Below, piece by piece: positions 34,189 to 38,790 of a stretch of DNA of 38,790 nucleotides; position 1 is the stretch's first letter; every line of letters starts with the position of its first letter. The stretch covers positions 1-38,790 of the forward strand of contig NZ_VOSW01000019.1 of NCBI RefSeq assembly GCF_009690905.1, read 5' to 3'. A model generated the notes under the pieces. It was not told the DNA's origin. It worked only from the letters and a program-made list of their open reading frames with translations, and did not search any database. Source of the DNA: Paraburkholderia madseniana. GTDB taxonomy: Bacteria > Pseudomonadota > Gammaproteobacteria > Burkholderiales > Burkholderiaceae. Made by a program: the position numbers and the translations under genes.

Positions 34189-34419
34189 ATGGCGATCAGA
34201 GATTTGATGAATGGCGAACGGCAACATGCTGCCTTCGCTGAAGCGCAGAAGCTGGCAGACAGCGGCGCCTATCACGATTACACAGACATCGAATACGTCT
34301 TGCGCTTTGATTACGGTTTGTCTGATGTATCGGCGCTGCTCGACAGCCAGTTGATGCATCGCGACCTGAATCGCCGTTGCGCCGATGCGCGTGAGAAGCT
34401 GGATGCGCTTAGCGTGTGA
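34189..34419 (+). CDS. Small conserved soluble protein, unknown function
   Basis: 76 residues. ATG 34189 has CGGAG about nine bases upstream, so I prefer it to upstream in-frame ATGs at 34069, 34156 and 34159, which would add a non-conserved-looking segment. The sequence is helical and charged (MNGERQHAAFAEAQKLADSG, then YTDIEYVLRFDYGLSDVSAL, RDLNRRCADAREKLDAL), with no membrane segment or signal. I do not know the family. It stands alone between the transporter and the RidA gene. Confidence 0.55.
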   Translation: MAIRDLMNGERQHAAFAEAQKLADSGAYHDYTDIEYVLRFDYGLSDVSALLDSQLMHRDLNRRCADAREKLDALSV

Positions 34420-34506
34420 CGCGTCTGACGTGGGCGGTGAGTGGCATGCAGCGTCCTGTGCATAGCCACGCGCCGCGAAGGCGCCATCCACTTTGGAGTT
34501 GCATTC

Positions 34507-34911
34507 ATGGCCGTTAGCCAGCACGACCCGCATTTGCCGCACATGGACAATCCCGCTGGCCTGGCAAAACCGGGTGGCCATTACAGTCACGTCGCGATTG
34601 CGAATGGTTTTGTTTTCGTCTCGGGACAGTTGCCGATCAACGCACAGGGCGAGAAGCTTACTGACGCCTCGTTCGAGGTCCAGGCCGAGCAGGTGTTGGC
34701 GAATGTTCAGGCTGCGCTCGAAGGTGTCGGCAGCAGCATTGCACAACTGGTGCAGGTACGCGTCTATATCGCCGACGTCGAACACTGGGCGAGCTTCAAT
34801 CAGATCTACGCGCGTTGGGCAGGTGAGGCACGGCCGGCGCGGGCCGTCGTGCCGGTTCCACACCTGCATTACGGGTTGAAGGTCGAGGTCGAGGCGACCG
34901 CGCTGGTTTAA
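34507..34911 (+). CDS. RidA-family protein (YjgF/YER057c/UK114)
   Basis: 134 residues from ATG 34507 after TTGGAG. RidA proteins hydrolyse reactive enamine/imine intermediates and protect pyridoxal-phosphate enzymes. Visible features: PAGLAKPGGHYSHVAIANG, FVFVSGQLPINAQGE, the helix EQVLANVQAALEGVGSSIAQLVQVRVYI and RPARAVVPVPHLHYGLKVEVEATA with the conserved Arg of the active site and the terminal Glu. Length is typical. It may be a RidA subgroup member rather than true RidA, so I give no gene symbol. Confidence 0.9.
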   Translation: MAVSQHDPHLPHMDNPAGLAKPGGHYSHVAIANGFVFVSGQLPINAQGEKLTDASFEVQAEQVLANVQAALEGVGSSIAQLVQVRVYIADVEHWASFNQIYARWAGEARPARAVVPVPHLHYGLKVEVEATALV

Positions 34912-34938
34912 GTCGTTGTGGTGTCGAGGCGTTGCGAC

Positions 34939-35397
34939 TCAGTGAATGATGAGCCCGTTGAATTGGGCATTGCCCACACCGGACGCGATATTCACGCCGA
35001 CATTGCCGCTCACCGCCGCCAGTGAGCCGGCACCGAGTTTGGCGGAGGTGCTGCCCGTCACTTGCGCGACGGCATGCACATTCTGTTGTGAGGTGATCGT
35101 TGCTTGCGGTGTGGTGATGAGGATGATCTGGTTGGCCTGAGCATTCAGCGCACCGGCTGAGACGTTCACGCCGATATTGCCGCTTGCGCCTCTCAGCGTA
35201 TTGGCGCCCAGGGTAGCGGCGGAGGCGCCCACTTTCGCGCTGCCGCCAACGTCCTGCAGATTCGACAGCCTGGCCGAGCCGAATACCGCTGCGCTATCGT
35301 CGTCGGACAGCGCCGTTGACGTGCCTGCAAGCGCGGACGATGCGCCCGCGCTCGCGGCAACCCAAATTAGTGCACAGGCTAAAGTACTGACTTTCAT
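34939..35397 (-). CDS. Secreted repeat protein, amyloid/adhesin-like
   Basis: 152 residues from ATG 35397, with GGGAG upstream (an ORF start at 35454 is not needed). Residues 1-24 are a Sec signal peptide (MKVSTLACALIWVAASAGASSALAG). The mature chain is Ala/Gly/Ser/Asn rich, with two repeats spaced about 52 residues apart: ASGNIGVNVSAGALNAQANQ and VSGNVGVNIASGVGNAQFNG. The SGN(I/V)GVN(V/I) repeat resembles functional-amyloid and haemagglutinin-like secreted proteins. It is likely a cell-surface or fibre component; this is inference. It faces the RidA gene convergently. Confidence 0.6.
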   Translation of the reverse strand: MKVSTLACALIWVAASAGASSALAGTSTALSDDDSAAVFGSARLSNLQDVGGSAKVGASAATLGANTLRGASGNIGVNVSAGALNAQANQIILITTPQATITSQQNVHAVAQVTGSTSAKLGAGSLAAVSGNVGVNIASGVGNAQFNGLIIH

Positions 35398-35541
35398 GAG
35401 CAACTCCCTGGCGTGCTGACGCACAGATAGTCTTGATATCGACCATGGGAGCAAGATGTTGAGGGAGGGGTTCCCCTTAGTGCGGGTGGTGCCGAGAGAT
35501 TGACTGATACGACCTTGGCCAGGAACGAGCTTGGCCAGAAA

Positions 35542-35715
35542 TTACCACCTCCCGCGGCCGCCGTAATAACCGCCGACGCCAACCCCCACGCTGACGCTCG
35601 GGACGGCATAGTAGCCGGGCGCATATCCGTATGCCGGTGCGTAGCCATAGGGTGGTGCAACCACACACCCGGTAAGGCCCACTGCGAAACCTATCGTTAA
35701 CAGTAACTTGAGCAT
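35542..35715 (-). CDS. Small Gly/Tyr-rich lipoprotein
   Basis: 57 residues from ATG 35715, after GAGGGAGGAACC. The N-terminus MLKLLLTIGFAVGLTGC is a lipoprotein signal with the lipobox L-T-G-C, so Cys17 should be lipidated. The rest is a low-complexity Tyr/Gly/Pro tail (GYAPAYGYAPGYYAVPS, ending GGYYGGRGRW). Such short outer-membrane or periplasmic lipoproteins are common in Burkholderia; the function is unknown. Confidence 0.7.
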   Translation of the reverse strand: MLKLLLTIGFAVGLTGCVVAPPYGYAPAYGYAPGYYAVPSVSVGVGVGGYYGGRGRW

Positions 35716-35887
35716 GGTTCCTCCCTCTTCATGAGTTGGAGGAGCCGGGCGCAGCATTCGTTCGGCCTGGCTTGTGACAGCAAATTACGCAGCCTCGGTG
35801 CAATCGGGCTTTATTTACAGTTGCTTACCCGTTCGACACGTTGCGCATTCGCCGATGGGCGGATTCTTTGATGGCCAGAAATGAAAA

Positions 35888-35905
35888 ACGGGCCGATCGG
35901 CCCGT
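35888..35905 (-). terminator. Terminator downstream of tRNA-Ser
   Basis: ACGGGCCGATCGGCCCGT is an 18-bp perfect palindrome. Read on the minus strand it is followed by TTTTCAT, so it ends the tRNA transcript 15 bases past the CCA. Confidence 0.85.
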
Positions 35906-35919
35906 ATTCATTGATTGTC

Positions 35920-36009
35920 TGGCGGAGGCGGTGAGATTCGAACTCACGGAAGGATCACTCCTTCGCCGGTTTTCAAGACCGGTGCCTTAAACCGCTCGGC
36001 CACACCTCC
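35920..36009 (-). tRNA. tRNA-Ser(TGA)
   Basis: 90 bases ending in an encoded CCA. The 5' arm GGAGGTG pairs with the 3' arm CACCTCC-type sequence (CGCCTCC), with GGCCGAGCGG in the D arm and TTCGAATC in the T arm. The anticodon loop CTTGAAA places TGA, which reads UCA. The long variable arm (about 16 bases) is the class II feature of serine tRNAs. tRNA genes are common integration targets; no island junction is seen at this one. Confidence 0.95.
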
Positions 36010-36064
36010 AAGCCCTAAATTGTAACCTGAAAAATCCTCGTTGCGGCGCTCGGCGGGGCTGCAA

Positions 36065-37294
36065 TCACTGCGGATCTTTCAGAAACAGCGCCTGCAGATC
36101 GTTCAGGAAGGCCTGGCCAAGCGGTGTCGGCGCGATCTTTTCGTGGTCGCGCGTAATCAGCTTGCGCCGCTCCGCCTCCTGCAAAGCCGGTTCGATGGAG
36201 GTCATCGAGAGCCCTGTGCGCTCGATAAAGCGATGCACAGGAAACCCTTCCACCAGCCGCAGCGCGTTCAGCATGAACTCGAACGGCAGATCGCGCGGCC
36301 CGACCTCGTTCTCTTCCTGCACTGCCGTGCCGGCCAATGCCTGCTCGATGAAGGTGGTCGGATGCTTGTAGCGCACCTGACGCAGCACGCGGTTCGGAAA
36401 CGACAGTTTGGTATGCGCGCCCGCGCCGATGCCGAGATAGTCGCCAAAGCGCCAGTAATTCAGATTGTGCTTGCTCTGCCGATGCGGCTGCGCATACGCG
36501 GACACCTCGTAGCGTTCGTAACCTGCGGCTGTCGTGCGTTCGTGAATCCAATCCTGCATGTCGGCGGACGCATCGTCGTCTGGGAGCGCAGGCGGGAATT
36601 TCGCAAACAGCGTGTTCGGTTCCAGCGTCAGGTGATACAGCGACAAATGCGGCGGCGCGAACGACAACGCCGTCTCCACATCAGCCTGACACTCCGCGAG
36701 CGTCTGCTGCGGCAGCGCGAACATCAGATCGAGGTTGAAGTTGTCGAACGTGTTCGCGGCCACTTCGACCGCGTGGCGCGCCTGCGTCGCGTCGTGAATC
36801 CGGCCGAGCGCCTTCAGATGCGCTTCATTGAAACTCTGGATGCCCACCGACAGGCGATTCACGCCGCTCGCGCGAAACTGCGCGAACTTGGCGGCCTCGA
36901 AAGTACCTGGGTTCGCTTCGAGCGTGATTTCCGCGTCGGCGTCGAGCGGCAGCAGCGCACGCACGTCGGACAGCATGCGGTCGAGCCCGGCCGCAGACAG
37001 CAAGCTGGGCGTGCCGCCGCCGATAAACACAGTATGCACCTGGCGCCCCCACACGAGCGGCAACGCCATCTCGAGATCGGCGCGCAGCGCGTCGAGATAC
37101 TCGGTCTCCGGAAACGTGTCGCCTTTCCATTCGTGCGAGTTGAAATCGCAGTACGGGCATTTGCGCACGCACCAGGGAAAGTGCACGTACAACGCCAAGG
37201 GCGGCAACGACGTCAGGCGAATGCTGCCCGGCGACGTGAAGGCCTTGATGACGCCGTTGCCGATATCGGCAGGCGCCGGTTTGATCGGAATCAC
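36065..37294 (-). CDS. hemW: Radical SAM haem chaperone HemW
   Basis: 409 residues from GTG 37294, overlapping the rdgB stop (GTGA). C42, C46 and C49 (WCVRKCPYCDFNSH) bind the iron-sulphur cluster. Then FIGGGTPSLLSAAGLDRML, ITLEANPGTFEAAKFAQFRA, NRLSVGIQSFNEAHLKALGRIHD and LNLDLMFALPQQTL follow; C-terminal winged-helix (FPVHRFIERTGL). HemW inserts haem into target proteins; older annotation as coproporphyrinogen dehydrogenase is not supported. It is third in the rph-rdgB-hemW operon. Confidence 0.93.
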   Translation of the reverse strand: MIPIKPAPADIGNGVIKAFTSPGSIRLTSLPPLALYVHFPWCVRKCPYCDFNSHEWKGDTFPETEYLDALRADLEMALPLVWGRQVHTVFIGGGTPSLLSAAGLDRMLSDVRALLPLDADAEITLEANPGTFEAAKFAQFRASGVNRLSVGIQSFNEAHLKALGRIHDATQARHAVEVAANTFDNFNLDLMFALPQQTLAECQADVETALSFAPPHLSLYHLTLEPNTLFAKFPPALPDDDASADMQDWIHERTTAAGYERYEVSAYAQPHRQSKHNLNYWRFGDYLGIGAGAHTKLSFPNRVLRQVRYKHPTTFIEQALAGTAVQEENEVGPRDLPFEFMLNALRLVEGFPVHRFIERTGLSMTSIEPALQEAERRKLITRDHEKIAPTPLGQAFLNDLQALFLKDPQ

Positions 37295-37938
37295 GCTTCC
37301 TCCGTCAAACGCGCGAGCAGGTGGCGCAAGGCAATCGCGCGATGGCTGCTGGCGTTCTTCACCGCCGGTTCGAGTTCCGCGGCGCTCGCATTCAGCGACG
37401 GCAGGAAGAAGTACGGGTCATAGCCGAAGCCATGCGCGCCGCGCGGTGCATCCAGCATTTCGCCATGCCAGCGGCCTTCGGCGATCAGCGGTTCGGGATC
37501 GTCCGCATGACGCACGAGCGCCAGCACGCAGTAGTAATACGCGCGCCGATCGGTTTCACCTTGCAAGGCTGAAACGAGCTGCGCGTTGTTCGCTGCATCG
37601 CTCTTTTCACCGCCGGCGAGTTGCGCGTAGCGCGCCGAATAAACGCCGGGTGCGCCGCGCAGCGCGCGCACGCACAAGCCGGAATCGTCGGCGAGGGCGG
37701 GCAGGCCGGTGAGCTTCGCCGCGTGACGCGCCTTGGTCAGCGCGTTTTCGACGAAAGTCGGATGCGGCTCTTCCGCTTCCGGCACGTTCAACTCGCCTTG
37801 CGGAATCAGCTCGATGCCGGCCGCGCCGAGCAGCGCCGCGAACTCGCGCAGCTTGCCCGCGTTGTTCGACGCCAGCACTACTTTCTTCAGCGGCGAGTCA
37901 GACGCAACAGCGCCGTTGCCTTGACGAACTTCACTCAC
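37291..37938 (-). CDS. rdgB: XTP/dITP pyrophosphatase RdgB
   Basis: 215 residues from GTG 37938. It hydrolyses non-canonical purine triphosphates (dITP, XTP) to the monophosphate to keep them out of DNA. Family signature: [18 protein letters not shown] near 20-37, [39 protein letters not shown] and [12 protein letters not shown]. The start overlaps the rph stop by 8 bases. An N-terminal ~18-residue extension precedes the usual start KKVVLASNN. Confidence 0.95.
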   Translation of the reverse strand: MSEVRQGNGAVASDSPLKKVVLASNNAGKLREFAALLGAAGIELIPQGELNVPEAEEPHPTFVENALTKARHAAKLTGLPALADDSGLCVRALRGAPGVYSARYAQLAGGEKSDAANNAQLVSALQGETDRRAYYYCVLALVRHADDPEPLIAEGRWHGEMLDAPRGAHGFGYDPYFFLPSLNASAAELEPAVKNASSHRAIALRHLLARLTEEA

Positions 37939-38671
37939 TCTTTTGCTCCAACGCTGCTTTCTGCTTCGCGATCAGCGTGTTGATGCCGTCGCTTGCCAGA
38001 TCGAGCAGCGAATTCATTTCGTCGCGCGAGAAAGGCACGCCTTCGGCCGTGCCCTGAATTTCGACGAAGCCGCCCGCGCCCGTCATCACCACATTCATGT
38101 CGGTGTCGCATTGCGAATCTTCGTCGTAGTCGAGATCCAGCACCGGCAGACCGTCGTACACGCCGACCGAAATCGCCGCGACGTAATCGGTAATCGGCGA
38201 GCTTTCGATGCGGCCCGTAGCCAGCAATTTGGCCACCGCGTCATGCGCCGCCACGAATGCGCCCGTGATGCTGGCCGTGCGCGTGCCGCCGTCGGCCTGG
38301 ATCACGTCGCAATCGATATGCAGCGTACGCGCGCCGAGCTTCTCGAGATCGAACACCGAGCGCAGGGCGCGGCCGATCAGGCGCTGGATTTCCTGGGTGC
38401 GGCCGGTTTGCTTGCCGCGTGCGGCTTCGCGGTCGCTGCGGGTATGCGTGGCGCGCGGCAGCATGCCGTATTCGGCGGTCAGCCAGCCCTGGCCGCGGTC
38501 GCGCAGAAACGACGGCACGCTCTCGGCAATGCTCGCCGTGCAGATGACCTTGGTGTCGCCGAATTCGACCAGCACGGAGCCCTCCGCATGCTTCGTGTAG
38601 TGGCGCGTGATGCGCACGTCGCGTAGCTGATTGGCCTGGCGGCCGCTGGGGCGTTGGGTGTTGTCGGTCAT
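37931..38671 (-). CDS. rph: RNase PH
   Basis: 246 residues from ATG 38671. It is a phosphate-dependent 3'-5' exoribonuclease that trims tRNA precursors. It begins [20 protein letters not shown] and has [100 protein letters not shown] and EIQGTAEG. Full length and intact, unlike the frameshifted copy in some E. coli K-12 lines. It heads the operon. Confidence 0.96.
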   Translation of the reverse strand: MTDNTQRPSGRQANQLRDVRITRHYTKHAEGSVLVEFGDTKVICTASIAESVPSFLRDRGQGWLTAEYGMLPRATHTRSDREAARGKQTGRTQEIQRLIGRALRSVFDLEKLGARTLHIDCDVIQADGGTRTASITGAFVAAHDAVAKLLATGRIESSPITDYVAAISVGVYDGLPVLDLDYDEDSQCDTDMNVVMTGAGGFVEIQGTAEGVPFSRDEMNSLLDLASDGINTLIAKQKAALEQKSE

Positions 38672-38734
38672 GTTGGGATTGGTCTGGAAGAAAAGCAGGA
38701 GGGAAACCGCGATTTTACCGCCGATCGCGTCGGG

Positions 38735-38790
38735 GGCGGCGCGGCCCGGGGTGCCCGCGGGCCCCCCCCGGGGCCGGGGGGTTTGGCGGG
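38735..38790. other. Low-complexity G/C end, likely contig-end artefact
   Basis: The last ~55 bases are long runs of C and G with little else, unlike the rest of the window. No gene is seen there; sequencing or assembly error at a contig end is likely. Confidence 0.6.

Noticed and set aside
36041..37423. 460-codon plus-strand open frame opposite hemW
   Set aside because: Shadow of hemW; Arg/His-rich mirror composition.
1..38790. CRISPR arrays
   Set aside because: No regularly spaced direct repeats were seen; the repeats found are inverted repeats or a single duplication.

Overview
The window looks like a chromosomal segment of a Burkholderia/Paraburkholderia-type betaproteobacterium. The right third (about 28.75-38.7 kb) is a compact core block. 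On the minus strand it holds rph-rdgB-hemW, a tRNA-Ser(TGA), hemL and ribD-ribE. A Bcr/CflA transporter, a small conserved protein and a RidA-family protein lie on the plus strand. These proteins have full family length, and the gene overlaps (rph/rdgB, rdgB/hemW) are those of a tight housekeeping operon. The last ~50 bases are an implausible G/C homopolymer mix typical of a contig end.

The left ~28.7 kb is a mosaic accessory island with two tyrosine recombinases (14.1 kb and 24.0 kb), IS66 and IS5-type remnants, truncated genes and long non-coding stretches. 0-7.2 kb: an IS66 right end that cuts off the 5' end of a hexapeptide acyltransferase; a DUF2778/Tlde1-like L,D-transpeptidase-fold putative toxin overlapping a two-helix membrane protein (candidate immunity); a proteasome-fold (Ntn-hydrolase-like) protein with a membrane protein upstream; and a HEPN-type protein (C-terminal R-x4-H) followed by a large unrecognised protein. 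7.9-12.9 kb: a two-gene unit of an unknown protein and an XRE-ImmA/IrrE fusion, then a PD-(D/E)XK-type nuclease candidate and a Shedu (SduA, DUF4263) anti-phage nuclease. This stretch reads as a defence island, bounded by a XerC-like integrase that faces it.

14.9-17.0 kb holds a single-span membrane protein and an orphan UrtA-like urea/amide-binding protein with no transporter genes. 18-24 kb is a coherent minus-strand mobile module: a P4-type integrase, a DUF6499-like protein, an AlpA-type regulator, two tandem paralogous proteins with a C-x-C-G-x3-C-x-P-A-P ending, and a probable filamentous-phage/plasmid type (gene II/X-like) replication initiator. The 5' start region of the initiator is duplicated upstream. 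I read this as an integrated small replicon or satellite-like element. 24.2-28.7 kb carries an orphan IS630-type HTH protein, a DUF3892 protein, a second XRE + ImmA/IrrE pair, a small Cys-rich protein and an avidin-family biotin-binding protein without a signal peptide. It ends in a decayed gene and a 54-bp inverted-repeat cluster just outside ribE, at or near the island/core boundary.

The most interesting candidates for undescribed biology are the replicator module with the paired CxCG proteins, the proteasome-like Ntn protein, the HEPN + unknown pair, the nuclease next to Shedu, and the Tlde1-like toxin/immunity pair. All functional calls come from reading sequence motifs only; no database search was run.
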